Source: Culex pipiens pallens
Taxonomy: Eukaryota > Arthropoda > Insecta > Diptera > Culicidae
Assembly (NCBI RefSeq): GCF_016801865.2
Contig: NC_068938.1
Coordinates: forward strand, 70,397,025 to 70,461,024
DNA length: 64,000 nucleotides
Reading direction: 5' to 3'
Shown here: positions 30,176 through 42,818 of the stretch, in pieces
How the letters are laid out: each line of letters opens with the position of its first letter
How positions within the stretch are numbered: the stretch's first letter is position 1
The notes under the pieces: model-generated
The model's input: the letters and a program-made list of their open reading frames with translations, nothing else
Told to the model about the DNA's origin: nothing
Database searches by the model: none
Program-made: the position numbers and the translations under genes

Positions 30176-30887
30176 TAGGGTGACAAGAAAAAATGAAAAT
30201 TTTGGAAAATCTGAAGAGATGCCCCCTGGATCGATTCTTTAGGCAATAATAAGTTACTGTGCCAATTTTGAGTCAAATCGGTTAAGGCTAAGGGGTCTCT
30301 TTTTATCGTTGAAGTTTATATGGGGAAAATCGCAAAAATGTATGGGGAAAAACATCGCTTCAGGATTTTGGCAGCAAGTGGCGCAGGTCTCGCCCAAAAT
30401 TGTCCAAGTGTGCGATTCTTGTAGGAAATTTAATTTCCTGCAACTTTGTCCAAGGGTGCAAGAAGATCCGAGTTGATCCTGATGAGTTATTAGCAATGCG
30501 ATGAAAAGAAATTGGCTTATATACTTGAAAGAATATAAGGGGTATATAAGAAGTACATAAGAAAATAATTTTTACTAGAAAAATCATCAAAAATCAGGAT
30601 CAACTCGGATCGTTTTGCACCCTTCGACAAAGTTGTAGGAAATTAAATTTCCTACAAGAATCTCACTCTTGAAAATTTTGGGCGAGACCCGCGCCACCTG
30701 GCAGAAAAATATTAAAACGATGTTTTTCTGCATACATTTTTGCGATTTTCCCCATATAAACTTCAACGGTAAAAAGCGACCCCTTAACCTTTACCGATTT
30801 GGCTCAAAATTTGCACAGATACTTATTTTTGCCTAAGGAATCGAATCAGAGGGTATCCCTGATGTATTTTTTTTTATTGTCGCCCTA
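30176..30887. mobile_element. Fold-back non-autonomous DNA transposon (TAGGGTG ends)
   Basis: Ends read TAGGGTGACAAGAAAAAA and, in reverse complement, TAGGGCGACAATAAAAAA. The arms, about 300 bp each (roughly 30176-30480 and 30590-30887), are inverted copies that include ATATGGGGAAAATCGCAAAAATGTATG. Flanks AAGTACAG (30168-30175) and ATGTACAG (30888-30895) agree at 7 of 8 bases, an aged 8-bp target duplication as made by hAT transposases. No ORF for a transposase. Confidence 0.75.
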
Positions 30888-31639
30888 ATGTACAGCGATA
30901 AAAAATACGCCTAAAAACCATTTTTAATCACTTTTTTGAGATATAGTAAAAATAAGTCATCCGACAGTGTTTCTTGTTCAAGGGAATCATACGAGAGGTT
31001 ATTTTTGACCAAAAACGTATCTCAACTTTAGACAGCTGTCAAAATGACAGAATTTGTTCTAGGAACGAGATTTTTTCAGCTAAGTCTTCTAAAGATGTCC
31101 CCTACATAACCCTCTTAACAGAATTTAGTTTCATTGTGCAGAAATGGTAAAATCGGTAAAAAATCACTTTGACCCAATCTCACCCCCCAAACCCAATGTC
31201 ACCCCCACTAACGATACTCAGAAAAATAAGCTTAATTGTTGTAAAAAAATGATTTTTAGGACCCAATTGAAACAAAATTTTGTTATGTTTAAGTTTGGTT
31301 TGTTCATCTACACATCCTCCTATCCAAGGGTCCTGATTTTCGGTTCAAAGATCAGAAATCATTCACTCATCGCCGAGCGAATTTTTGCAGACTGAAGCGC
31401 GCAACCATTCGCGAGCGAACACGACTTGCTAGCTGCCAGCGTCTTGGTCGATCACTTCACAAGCCAATCGCAAACTACATATTTTGAGCCATTCGCTGTA
31501 CTACCCGCTTGGAGTGAGAGGGAGAGCAAAAGAGAATGTTTTCAGTAGCGATTGGTGTGGAAGCGACAAACGGTTGGACTGGATCAAAGCAGTTTTGCGT
31601 CGCGAGTGAAAGAGACTGTTTTGAGCAATCAGAACTCTT
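30888..31639. other. End of the interrupted repeat and other non-coding DNA
   Basis: 30888-30960 continues the 1.8-kb repeat family. 31166-31196 resembles the GACCCAATGTCACCCC terminus. 31370-31640 is less AT-rich with GAGTGAAAGAGA-like words and no ORF of note. Confidence 0.4.
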
Positions 31640-31935
31640 GCTTTTAGGCCCAGTGAAAACAAAATTAATTTAACTCATAAATGACGTACTCCTCATTACA
31701 GTGTCCTGATGCAAATGAAAATAGAGCTCGAGCTGTCACTCTCCCTGTGACATATGTAAGCTGACATCCGGCGGCAGGCCATCAAAACCCTCAAAACCCA
31801 GTTATAAGTCGCTTGAGAAACAGATATTTCCAGAAAGAGAAAGCAAACTCTGGTGCAAACAAACCAATTTCTGTTGCACTCCGAGGTGTAAATGGGTTAG
31901 TAAATTTTCGACTAGATAGATGAACAAAATCAAGA
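31640..31935 (+). repeat. Dispersed repeat, copy 1 (copy 2 at about 46545-47420)
   Basis: Shared blocks with 46545-47420 in the same order are AGGCCCAGTGAAAA, CAGTGTCCTGA, GAGCTCGAGCTGTCAC, GATGCAAACAAAC-like (CTGGTGCAAACAAAC here) and GTTAGTAAATTT. This copy lacks the SINE that splits the other copy, so it helps define that SINE's ends. Confidence 0.6.
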
Positions 31936-33719
31936 AATTTTCGAAAAAAGAACAATATTTTAAATTAAACCCAATATATTTAAGCCTTATACACCCATAC
32001 ACGCTTAGATCACAATTTTGAGAATTGTGTGCACTACAAGTTCATGATTTAAGTTATTCTCAGCATGCTGTTTTTGTCTATGGGGCAGTTATACGAACAT
32101 GTGGACAAAGTTTTTTTTAATGTAAATGTTAAAGAACAGTGATTCTGGCAAGTTACGGTGGTTTTTGGCATATTTTTTATTATCGGAAAGCCTACCAGAT
32201 TTCCAATAAGATGCCCACGTCTCAATCGGAAGTATGGGCTTGTAGATATTGGCTAATTACACTGACAAAATACCCTGCTGTCTGCTCGGCATGAGTTAAT
32301 TTTCTCTCCGTGCACTCCTACTCCACGTGTCCGTAAATTGATGGCTGCCGTGGGCGGAAATGTTTCGTTTATCTTCATATTCATGCGGCAGCTTGATATG
32401 CTTTCACATAAGGAAAGAGTAAATTTAGCCCGCACAGTCGAAAACGGGGTGTGACCCGGAACACCATGAGTGGGCGAAAATCCAAAATAGAAATTACCCT
32501 CATCATTCGAATTCGAACAGAACCTAATGACCCCCTCATCATTGCTATTAACTACTAACATATAATAATCATCACCGTCATTGTTACCGCGTGCCCGACC
32601 AGTTGTGAAATGTGTCACATGCGTGTGTGGTGCTTTAATGCGCGAAACGTGCAAGATTGTCCTTTTTTTCTTCGCTTGATGGTGCTAACTGGTTCCGTTT
32701 CACCCGGAAGTGTCGCACGGAAATGGCAGCCATTACGGGACGTGCTGGCTGTGACCGGGTCAAAATTGAGCTGCTTCGCGAAATTTCCTCTAATCAGCAA
32801 AAGCGCCCGTCTCGAGTCCTTCAATGTTTGACTTGATAGGCCAAATTGATTCACAAAAACAGCACTCCCCCTCGCTCCCACAGAAATCTCGAGAGATAAT
32901 AAATCAAGGTAATCACGTCGGAATTTCCATCTATTCCGGGGCTTCCGACCTGTCCAACCCAAATAGAATGACGACCCCTCTGCCGAAAATGGGGAGCGAT
33001 GAAAATATGGTATGTGTTCTAAGGATTGGAGCGAGAGAGAGAGAGCGAGAAAAAATAAAGTCTCGCTCTGGTGAAAGCTTTCCGAGAAAAAGTCCCAGAA
33101 TCCACCTCTTAATCCACCACCACCCACCAACCCCCCTATTTGGGTGTGCCATCCTGAATCTTTAATACACCTAGGGATGGACGGATATCCTTGTTTGCCA
33201 CCACCGCCATCATCGCGCGTTCTCTTCTAGTGTCCCCTTGGCTGCTGAGGCTTTGGTGATGATGCGAATGTTGAAAATAAAAGTTTGGGGGCGCCACCAT
33301 GACGAATCAAATCTTAATTCGCCGACTGCTTGGCGCCATCAAGTTCTAGCGCGCGGACTGGGAGCTGAACGAGGGGGATGCTGTGGGATGTTTATGTGTT
33401 TGAAAGGGGAGGGTGCCTTATGTTGGGAATTACATGAACTGGGCTTATTAAGCGATTGATCATTACAATTACGATTATGAATTCCTCAAATTTTAGAACA
33501 AATTTTGATAAATGTTGAAAAATGGGCGCTTTTCCTTTCAATACAAGTGCTGAACCTCAATAAAAACGCGTGCACAACAGATAGAACAACCCTGTTAACG
33601 CTTTACTGTCTCATAAATGTTAATGTTTGTTTATGTTTTTAAAAATTATGAGAATTTTGTTTCACAAAATCAAACAAACTTGTGTTTGGTAAAAAAATGA
33701 TCTTTTTTGATTTCATATT
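31936..33719. other. Mostly unique non-coding island
   Basis: 32240-33470 is GC-richer and has no internal match in this window. It carries a GAGAGAGA run near 33032-33050 and CCACCACC near 33114. Overlapping short frames on both strands at 32610-33165 have no recognisable domains. It could be intronic sequence. 33480-33719 is AT-rich. Confidence 0.4.
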
Positions 33720-33723
33720 TTAA

Positions 33724-34015
33724 GAATCCACTACACGCAAACATTTTTTGCTTCGACTTTTTTACGGAAATTGTCATAACTCTAAATAGAAAACAGTTAG
33801 AGTCCCACTTTTTGTATTAGGTCCTTTAGAAGTGTTATGCAAAATTAACAAAACCTAAGCTGATCTGATTGTTTCAATAGTTTCTTCAAAAAGCAAAAAA
33901 AAAAAAACTTGCGAAAAAAGCTATTACAAAAGTGGGACTGTTACTGTTTTCTATTCAGAGTTATGAAAATTACCGTAAAAAAGTCTAAGAAAAAAAAATC
34001 ACGTGTAGTGGATCC
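33724..34015. mobile_element. Fold-back MITE with TTAA flanks
   Basis: The ends GAATCCACTACACG and (reverse complement) GGATCCACTACACG are bordered by TTAA on both sides (33720-33723, 34016-34019). The arms of roughly 95 bp share GACTTTTTTACGG, CATAACTCT, AATAGAAAACAGT and AGTCCCACTTTT. A TTAA duplication is the hallmark of piggyBac-type integration; the assignment is inference. No coding capacity. Confidence 0.7.
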
Positions 34016-34019
34016 TTAA

Positions 34020-34883
34020 GCTTAAAAAGTTTTAAACCTTTAATATTACAAAATGTTTTAAACATTATAACAGGTAGCGGATCAGGGAATATCAATTAAT
34101 TTATGACTTTTTTACCTCACGTGTTTTTTCTATTTTCAATTCGTGGTCCAATAATTAAAAATGTACAAAAATGTACCATTCGATTTAAAAATGCAGAAAA
34201 AATACTAAATGTTTTTTAATAGTTTACAATTAATTGTCAAAGTTTTTTTTTCCAATGAATCTCCATGTTTTCATTTACATTTTTTTCTATTTAATTATTT
34301 GGAACATTTGAAAGGAAAGAGGAGGGGGAAACAAAAACTTCAAACATTTAAATTTAATTTTAAGATACTTGAGGTCAGTATAAAAAGATAATGAAAGGTT
34401 CAAATGGAGGTACCGTAAGACGGGATTTTTTTTCACAAAATAAAGAGTACAAATTAAATACGTACGGAATGGTATTGATTCATACTGACCGTGTTGGAGA
34501 AGTGTCCAAAGTACTTCAAGAAGATGTTTTAATAAAATTTTCAAAAGTTTGAAAAGTTAGTTAACCAAAATCATTTTTGTTTGATAAATAGCATTATTTT
34601 AGTATTCTTAAAGTGTCATTTTCTTCATAAAGATTGGTTCGAATCGGAAAACGAAATGCATTTTCGGATTTTTAGGACAATTTTCCACTAGGAGAAGGTA
34701 AAATTAGTTTGTAAATATTACATGTTATGTGTTTTTGAAACATAATTCAAAAAAATGTTTTGAAAAAGTAATCTAGAAATAATCAAATCATTTCTTTCAA
34801 CCAATTGTTATTACCTGCTGTTTAGAATGGAAAATAACTTTTTGTTGTTTGAAAGAAAACAAAAACTTAAAAAAATGTCATTT
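34020..34883. other. AT-rich non-coding DNA
   Basis: No gene, repeat pair or tandem array was recognised in this stretch. Confidence 0.5.
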
Positions 34884-34913
34884 GGGTAATTCTCCGCCAA
34901 CTCACACAGCAGT

Positions 34914-34922
34914 TGCCCCAAT
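34914..34922. repeat. Target-site duplication, left copy
   Basis: TTGCCCCAA is repeated at 35600-35608, flanking the nested element 34923-35599. Confidence 0.75.
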
Positions 34923-35599
34923 AGGGTGTAATATCAAAATCAATTTTCCAGCACAGCAACTTTTTAGTTCCTTTTGGGGTCCTAAACAACTCCCCAAAGT
35001 TTGAGAACGATTGGTTTAGTCCTCACTTTGCGCAAAGCGATTCAATTTTCCATATAAATTTGTATGGGAAAACCCATTTTTTTGAGTTTTGATATTTATA
35101 AAATCCACGTTTCACGCTGTACTAAAACCGGATTCATATTCGGATGCTCTGGAATGTGCTCTACAACTTTCCCGAAGAGAGTATGGTGCTAGCTTGTCCC
35201 TGAAAGAAGATACAGCGTCCTCAAAACTCTTCTAAAACGTGATTTTCGAGCAAAAAACACGTTTTAGACGAGTTTTTAACACGCTGTATCTTTTTATAGG
35301 AGCAAGTTAGCACCATATTCTCTTCGGGAAAGTTGTAGAGCACCTTCCAGAGCATCCGAATATGAATCCGGTTTTAGTACAGCGTAAAACGTGGATTTTA
35401 TAAATATCAAAATCCAAAAAAATGGTTTTTCCCATTCAAATTTATATGGAAAATTGAATCGCTTTGCGCAAAGTGAGGACTTAACCAATCGTTCTCAAAC
35501 TTTGGGGAGTTGTTTAGGACCCCAAAAGGAACTGAAAAATGGTTGTGCTCGCTAAATTTGGACAACTTTATTTTTTCCATACAACCATATTACACCCTA
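34923..35599. mobile_element. Nested fold-back transposon (TAGGGTGTAATAT ends)
   Basis: The ends are TAGGGTGTAATAT and (reverse complement) TAGGGTGTAATATGG. The whole 677 bp is nearly one inverted repeat: TTAGTTCCTTTTGGGGTCC, CACTTTGCGCAAAGCGATTC, AAACCGGATTCATATTCGG, TTTCCCGAAGAGA and AAGATACAGCG each occur in both arms. A 9-bp direct repeat TTGCCCCAA borders it. It sits in the left arm of 34884-36577. A partial sister copy is at 41181-41620. Confidence 0.8.
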
Positions 35600-36626
35600 T
35601 TGCCCCAACCCCTCTTCAATTTGCGTGAAACTTTGTCCTAAGGGGTAACTTTTGTCCCTGATCACGAATCTGAGCTCTGTTTTTTGATATCTCGTGACGG
35701 AGGGACGGTACGACCCCTTCCATTTTTGAGCATGCGAAAAAAGAGGTGTTTTTCAATAATTTGCAGCCTGAAACGGTGATGAGATAGAAATTTGGTGTCA
35801 AAGGGACTTTTATGTAAAATTAGACGCCCGATTTGATGGCGTACTCAGAATTCCGAAAAAACGTATTTTTCATCGAAAAAACAACTAAAAAAGTTTTAAA
35901 AACTCTGCCATTTTCCGTTACTCGACTGTAAACATTTTTGGAACATGTCATTTTAAGGGAAATTTAATGTACTTTTCGAATCTACATTGACCCAGAAGGG
36001 TCATTTTTTCATTTAGAACAAAATTTTTCATTTTAAAATTTCGCGTTTTTTCTAACTTTGCAGGGTTATTTTTTAGTGTGTAACAATGTTCTACAAAGTT
36101 GTTGAGCAGACAATTACAAAAAAATTGATAAATAAACATAAGGGGTTTGCTTATAAACATCACGAGTTATCGCGATTTCACGAAAAAAAAGTTTTGAAAT
36201 TTTTTTTACAATCGAGTAACGGAAAATAACAGAGTTTTTAAAACTTTTTTTAGTGTTTTTTTCGATGAAAAATACGTTTTTTCGGAATTCTGAGTACGCC
36301 ATCAAATTGGGCGTCTAATTTTACATAAAAGTACCTTTGACACCAAATTTCTATCTCATCACCGTTTCAGGCTGCAAATTATTTAAAAATACCTCTTTTT
36401 TCGCATGCTCAAAAATGGAAGGGGTCGTACCGTCCCTCCGTCACGAGATATCAAAAAACGGACCTCGGATTCGTGATCAGGGACAAAAGTTACCGCTTAG
36501 GACAAAGTTTCACGCAAATCGAAGAGGGGTCGGGGCAACTTTTCCCGATTTCGTGTGAGTTGGTAGAAAATTACCCAAATATAATCATTGATTTTTTTTC
36601 TTAACGACCATACCGACGACCGACTA

Positions 36627-37246
36627 TGGGTAATTCTCTACCAACTCACACGAAATTGGGAAAAGTTGCCCCGACTCCTCTTCGACTTGTGTGAAACTTT
36701 GTCCTAAGGGGTAACTTTTGTCCCTGATCACGAATCCGAGGTCCGTTTTTTGATATCTCGTGACGGAGGCGCGGTACGACCCCTTCCATTTTTGAACATG
36801 CGAAAAAAGAGGTGTTTTTCAATAATTTGCAGCCTGAAACGGTGATGAGATAGAAATTTGGTGTCAAAGGGACTTTTATGTAAAATTAGACGCCCGATTT
36901 GATAGCGTACTGAGAATTCCGAAAAAAACGTATTTTTCATCGAAAAAACACTAAAAAAGTTTTAAAAGCTCTGCCATTTTTCGTTACTCGACTGTAATTT
37001 TTTTTGGAACATGTTTTTTTACGGGAAATTTAAGGTACTTTTCGAATCTACATTGACCCAGAAGGGTCATTTTTTCATTTAGAGCAAAAATTTTCATTTT
37101 AAAATTTCGTGTTTTTTCTGACTTTGCAGGGTTATTTTTTAGAGTGTAACAATGTTCTACAAAGTTGTAGAGCAGACAATTTACAAAAAAAGATATATAA
37201 ATATAAGGGGTTTGCTTGTAAACATCACGAGTTATCGCGATTTCAG
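36627..37246 (+). repeat. Partial copy of the 34884-36577 fold-back (one arm plus spacer)
   Basis: This starts TGGGTAATTCTCTACCAAC, repeats the left-arm order of the neighbouring element without the nested insertion, and continues through its spacer (ACAATGTTCTACAAAGTTGT, TATAAGGGGTTTGCTT, ATCACGAGTTATCGCGATTTCA). It stops there without the second arm. It therefore shows the unoccupied site AGTTGCCCCGACTCCTC of the nested insertion. Confidence 0.7.
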
Positions 37247-37372
37247 ACCAAAAAGATTGCAGGTCTGGAAACTCTATCAAAAGGAATTAGGGGAACAGCA
37301 TCGTACTCCATCGTTACTCTAATGTTGCCATATCAGCATTTTGACGTTCAGTTACAGCTCATAAAACGTTAC

Positions 37373-38496
37373 TTAATCCACCTTTAGGTGGTTGGTGCCT
37401 TCCTCACATTCATAAAGTCAATACATTCAGTAAAAATAGCAATATTCCCCCTTAACATTTTTAACAAATCAACTTTATTACTCATTTCTTTTGATAGGGT
37501 TCGCAGACCTTCAATATTTCTGGCTCATCGGCAAGGTCTGATAAAAAAAAACCTATTCAACGATAGTTCGCATGGAAGATTCAGACAATATTTCTATCAC
37601 AATATCTGAAATCCGGCCTCCAAAAAGTGTATATATTACACTTAAGTGCTAATAACTTTTGATAGGGTTGTCAGATGGAGGGCCTCGTGGCGCGGTGGTT
37701 AGCGGCTTCGGCTGCCGATCCCTAAGTTGCTATGGGGCGCGGGTTCGATTCCCGCCTTATCCTCCTGGCCTTCTATCGGATGGGGAAGTAAAACGTCGGT
37801 CCATTTGCGTAAAAGAGGTTTTGGGTGACTCACCACACATAACCTTCGGACGCCTAGAAATGAGCAGTAACTTGCAATAGAGACCACAAAAGACCCGGGG
37901 GTCGTTAAAGTGGATTGCTTTGAGGGTTGTCAGATCTTCGATGTTTTAGGCTCATTTGAAAGGTCTTTCGATTATCTTAATAACGATGGGTCGCATGATG
38001 GACCCGGAAATCATTTTTATTGAAATATCTGAGATCCGGCCTCAAAAAAGTGTATAAATAACACTTAAGTGCTAATAACTTTTGATAGGGTTGTCAGATC
38101 CTCGATGTTTAATGCTCATTTGAAAGGTCTTTCGATTATCTAACTAGCGACAAAAACCACCCTTTTTACAATTTTCCGGACAAACGCCAAAATCGTTTTT
38201 TTTAGCATAACTTTTGAAGTACTTAACTAAACTTACTGATTTTAAATAGAGACCTATGGGACCCTCAATAGGAAGTGAGCAAGCAAGTTTCTATCAACAG
38301 TTTTACAAAAAAAGTTGTTTAAAAAGTGAAAATTAGCAAATTGGATGGAGTTAGGAGCGAGTGCTTCACCTGCCAAACATACGAGAATTTCCCCTTGTAA
38401 TAAAGTTAATTTGTTAATCATGTTAAGGAGGAATGATGCTTTTTCGACCGAATGTATTCACTATATGAATGTGAAGAAGGCACCAACCACCTAATA
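37373..38496. mobile_element. Terminal-inverted-repeat element with internal tandem repeats, SINE inside
   Basis: The left end reads TAGGTGGTTGGTGCCTTCCTCACATTCATAAAGT and the right end, in reverse complement, begins TAGGTGGTTGGTGCCTTCTTCACATTCATATAGT (each quoted in part), giving about 50 bp of inverted termini. Inside are diverged tandem units of roughly 175 bp with TTTTGATAGGGTTGTCAGAT, GAAAGGTCTTTCGATTATC and GATCCGGCCTC. A SINE (37677-37922) splits one unit. A relative lies at 57044-58074. No transposase ORF; the superfamily is not assigned. Confidence 0.65.
37677..37922 (+). mobile_element. tRNA-derived SINE with 13-bp target duplication
   Basis: The head is tRNA-like: an A-box-like TGGCGCGGTGG at about 37688 and a B box GGTTCGATTCC at about 37742, with GGAGG pairing to CCTCC around it. 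The body contains CTTGCAATAGAGACCAC and AAAAGACCCGGGGGTCGTTAA, shared with the SINEs at 46898 and 52094. AGGGTTGTCAGAT flanks it exactly (37664-37676 and 37923-37935). SINEs are transcribed by RNA polymerase III from the tRNA-like promoter and moved by LINE enzymes. Confidence 0.85.
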
Positions 38497-41180
38497 AAGA
38501 TACGTTTTTTCATTAAAAGCATCGTTTTCAAGTTGCACCTATTTGAGGGTCAATGTATGATAAAAAAAACTCTATAAATTGCACAACTTTTAAGATTTTA
38601 ATTTATATTTATACTTTGTACAATATCAGACAACTATACCAACAGTAGCATCATAAGTTCTGAAATTGGCGGAAAAGGAAGAAGGAGGGGAGGGTCTACC
38701 CGCGTGAATAATGTTTGGGACGAGTGCGAACTGGTAGAACACCGAGGTGACGTTAAAAAAAGGATGTTCTGTGAAGAGGGGCTGGGCGGACGAAGTGATG
38801 ATATTTTATGCCTGGGATGAGCACCACTATGCGATGAAATTAGAACGGGTTCAGTGGTGTTTTTTTTCTCGCTCTATCGTTCTTTCGTTTAGTTGCTGCT
38901 TTTAAGCCCGTGTCGTGTACGAATCGTTGGACTTTTTGAAAGAAATTAAAAAGTTTCGAAACAGTTTCAAAGCCATTCCGGGGTGACCACCCCAAAACGA
39001 GAGTGTGAGCCGGACTGAAAGCAATTTGCAGAATTGGACTGAGTTGCCGTTTGCTCGGACTGACTGGCTGGCTGTGGGGCAAGATTGATGTTTGTTTTAA
39101 CTTGGTTGTTGACAAATGAACTTAGTTTTGTGCGCTTCATGCGCCATTTTGCACTGGCAGATTTTTAGAATTTAAATCAAATGTCGAAGTTTTGAAATTT
39201 AGTACGGTGCATCGGATAAAAGCTTGGGATAATTCGATGCTAGCAGAAGATCTGTTTTTGGGTATCAGCTTTGGTTACAGAGTAAGGGTTGGTTTGTATA
39301 ACACAGCATATTTGGATTAGATTGGATTGGACTGGAACGATAATTTACATTTGATTGCGTTTTAGTATAAGGTTGGCTAACCAAGGGTGATACCAAATCG
39401 ACATTTTGTAGCGAATTTCCAAGACATTACCCTTGAATTTTTTTTGTGGCAATGAAAGGTTTTTAATGTTTTCTAACAATTCGAATTTTTTCTTCAGTTA
39501 AATTTGTGTTTCATCCACCCCAACGTTAAACTTTAAAGAGTTGGCAATTCTGCTTGAAACAAGCATCCTTCCACCCCAACAATGAATGAGTGTGCCTGCT
39601 TATGCGGTGAGCTGATGCCGCAGAGTAAAGTTGCAACATCATGAGCGCCCTCTTAGCGCTGCAAAGTCAAAATCGCGTGATGGGTCGTGGGAAAGCTCAT
39701 TTCCCATTCACCAAAGTGGCCAAAAGTGTGATGTGGTGTGGTGTGACAATGCTGACTGACTGATGGTGGGAGGAAACTGCGCTGCTGCGTTTTCATCATC
39801 AAGCAGCGTGGAAAATTTGACCCCCCAACCAGCAGGGGAGCTGTTAAAACAAAACGACTGCGTCCGCTTTAACCACCCCCCTTTGGAGTTTGGGATTTGC
39901 AGAGAGGGCACACACAATACGAGGTCATTACTATGCATTGCGACTGTGCGACAACGTGAAAAGTTGGGGGAAGCTATTTTGGAAACAGTATACCGACCAC
40001 CCACTCGACAAATGTTTGATTGGAAGTTTTCAAATTTGTGCTCGCAGACGAAGGCAACTTTTGGGGGGACGGATTCACCAGGAACGACACAAACGAATGG
40101 CTTCGCTCGGTGAAGCCAACCAAATTGGGTAAAATTCAGGATTTGCATTCTCCGGGGAGGAATTAGAACGGAGCACAAAGCTTTGAAGCAGTAAAGTGCA
40201 GTTTATTAAATTTTGCTATCCAATTTTTGGTTTCTAGATCATGAAAATTTTCTCATGAAAATGCACTTTTCGTTGTGTTTCCAGACGAGGAAGGCAAAGT
40301 TGGACTTTTTTTATCGTGCGAATATTTTTCTCCAAATGACCGACCTCCCTAATGGAAAAGCATAAAGTGCTGGCACTGAGGCTTTACTGGTGTGGTTTGC
40401 GGAAGCAACCTTTAATTTATTCTCATGTCATTACTCCTTAACTGGCATCTTCGTCAGCAGGCGTTCCAAAACAAAATTCAATTTGAATTTATTTTTTGAA
40501 CTTTTTTTGCTATGTCCTAAATTGAAAGACTTTTAAAAGTTTAAAAAAAGTTTAATGACTTAAATTTGAAAAATGTATAGAAATTCATTTTCAATTTCCG
40601 TGATCTTATCAAAATTTAGAATTGGAATATTGCTTTTTTTCGAATTTTGTAATATTTTTTAACTTGAAGGATAAATCTGGAAGATATGTAATTTCATTGA
40701 AAATTATCTATTATTATTATTATTATTATTGTATCTTCGAACGAATCAGTTCAAAACGGAGCGTCGGATCTTTGTTGCATTGGGTTCGTCCAAGGAAGGT
40801 TATTACGCTAATGAGTTTACATTTTAGCAACTCTGAGACCGATTCCGGAACACCTGCCGTTTGAATGGGAACCTATCCAAAAATCCAAATTTTGATGGCG
40901 ACAAGAAAACATTCAACGAAAAATAAAAATAAAATACATATCAAACGTTGAAAGTATCATGTTGAGTCAAGGGTCAAAAGTTACAGCCATTTTAAGGAAT
41001 GAAAGAAAATTTTTAAACTTAAATATTTTGAAAAGGCGCAGGCCAAATTTGAAGCGCTATTGGGTTATATGTAAAATTATCATATAAACTGAAAATGTTA
41101 CCAATAACGATATATTGAAACTCTGGCTTATATCAGATTCGGAAAGGCAAAATTACATAGAAAAACATAAAGTTGGACAA
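38497..41180. other. Long unique-looking non-coding interval
   Basis: 38640-40440 is GC-richer with no internal repeat match; the overlapping frames at 39708-40178 on both strands show no domain. A (TTA)n microsatellite lies at about 40708-40731. The remainder is AT-rich. No gene supported. Confidence 0.45.
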
Positions 41181-41620
41181 TAGGGTGTAATATGGTTGTA
41201 TGAAAAAAAAAAAAATATTGTCCAAATCTAATGAGCACAGCAACTTTTTAGTTCCTTTTGGGGTCTAGAACAACTCCACAAAGTTTGGGAACGATTGGTT
41301 TAGTCCTCACTTTGCGCAAAGCGATTCAATTTTCTATGGGAATTTGTATGGGGAAAACCATTTTTTTGGATTTTGATATTTATAAATTTCACGCATCACG
41401 CTGTACTTAAACCGGATTCATATTCTAATACTCTGAAATATGCTCTACAACTTTCCCGAAGAGAGTATGGTGCTAACTTGTTCCTATAAAAAGATACAGC
41501 GTATTCAAAACTCGTCTAAAACGTGTTTTTTGCTCGAAAATCACGTTTTAGACGAGTTTTGAGGACGCTGTATCTTCTTTCAGGGGCAAGTTAGCACCAT
41601 ACTATCTTCGGGAAAGCTCA
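41181..41620 (+). repeat. Truncated copy of the TAGGGTGTAATAT fold-back
   Basis: It begins TAGGGTGTAATATGG and follows the arm of 34923-35599 through AAGATACAGCG, the central palindrome (TCTAAAACGTGTTTT / AAATCACGTTTTAGA) and part of the second arm. It is lost after CTATCTTCGGGAAAGC. The right end is missing. Confidence 0.75.
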
Positions 41621-42810
41621 GAAATTAAAAAAAAAATCAAATTGTACCATTCTTAGGATTTGTCAATATTATTATATCGAATACAAGATTATTGATACGT
41701 TTGTAATTTTCAGTCGCATTCAAATAAGCAAATTCAAAATATTTGATTTTTTTTATCTAAACATTGCAAAAAAGCTCCGCGCGAAGAAATGTCAAACGCC
41801 ACTTTTCGTTTCTGTTCCTTTTCACTTTTCAGCTGCGTACTGCTTAAGAAAAATCTTTTCGTGACCCTTTCCTTGACCGTTTCTTGGGCGTTTTTTATAT
41901 GGAGTTTTGCGTTCCTTCCGAGCTGCATATTAGCCTTTACCCTGAATTGCTACGTTCAAAAAACTGTATTTTGGAGGTTTGCGCAGATGATTCCTTTGTA
42001 TATGTTCCAACAACTCTTCTGAAGACACCAAAGCAAAAGAACTGCACAATTTTTCGGAAAATCCATTTTCCACTTAATATTACGATCTGGATCACTGACA
42101 TTGCAAATTGTGCAATCTTTCCCCAAAAAATCAAGAGGTAAAAAAATATTGCCGTCAATTGAAATCTGAACAATTGATTGAAAACTAGTTTTTTAAATAT
42201 AAAATGTTTTTCCCTATCCATCTCCTAATAATTTCCTAGGATAATAGGATTTTTTTAAACATAGATGGTTTTACCTCTTGTTGCTCAAATATGGCTATGT
42301 AATTTTGGTCATTCAGGTAATTTTGGTCATTTTAGTCATTTTTATCGTTTTGGTCATTTTTAGGGCTAGTGATTTTTCACGGTGAAAAAATCAAAATTAC
42401 AAAACATTGAAATTTCACGGCAATTTCACGGTACTTTAAAAACTGCTCAAAATAAACTTTTAAATGTATTCAAAAATGTATTAGCAAAATTATTAACAGA
42501 AAACTGTCTTAAAAATAAGCAGTAGTTTTAGATACAAAATAAAACGCGTACGTTTTTAGCGCATAATTTCTAATAGCGATTTCTCGGAAACAATTGATGC
42601 GATTTTTCAATGTCAATGAATATTTCTTGATTTTATTGCCCCAAAGAACTTATACGTTCTATATAGTATTTTTTTAAAACTTTGGCCTGATTTAAAAAAG
42701 GCTTTTGCTATTGCAAGTCTCAAAAATAAATGTTTTTTTAAAATGAAATTTTGTTTAATATTAAATCACGTTTTAAAGTGGGCCTCTGCAATTTTTTTTC
42801 GTTTTTTTTT
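41621..42810. other. Non-coding AT-rich DNA with a short TTTTGGTCAT array
   Basis: 42296-42362 holds several imperfect copies of TTTTGGTCATT. 42009-42033 carries CTTCTGAAGACACCAAAG, part of a recurring motif. The small hydrophobic frame at 41789-42022 has no supporting features. Confidence 0.45.
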
Positions 42811-42818
42811 GTTTTTAG
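42811..42818. repeat. 8-bp target duplication, left copy
   Basis: GTTTTTAG is repeated at 43614-43621, flanking the element 42819-43613. Confidence 0.75.

Larger units (their letters stand above)
34884..36577. mobile_element. Large fold-back element (TGGGTAATTCT ends) carrying a nested insertion
   Basis: The left end TGGGTAATTCTCCGCCAAC and the right end (reverse complement TGGGTAATTTTCTACCAAC) begin inverted arms of about 370 bp. Shared blocks include CTTTGTCCTAAG, TTTTTTGATATCTCGTGACG, ACGGTACGACCCCTTCCA and ACTCAGAATTCCGAAAAAACG. A central spacer lies at about 35930-36200. The left arm is split by the 677-bp element at 34923-35599. The mirrored open frames at 35616-35801 (minus) and 36337-36558 (plus) only reflect the palindrome. 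The target duplication is not resolved. Confidence 0.7.
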
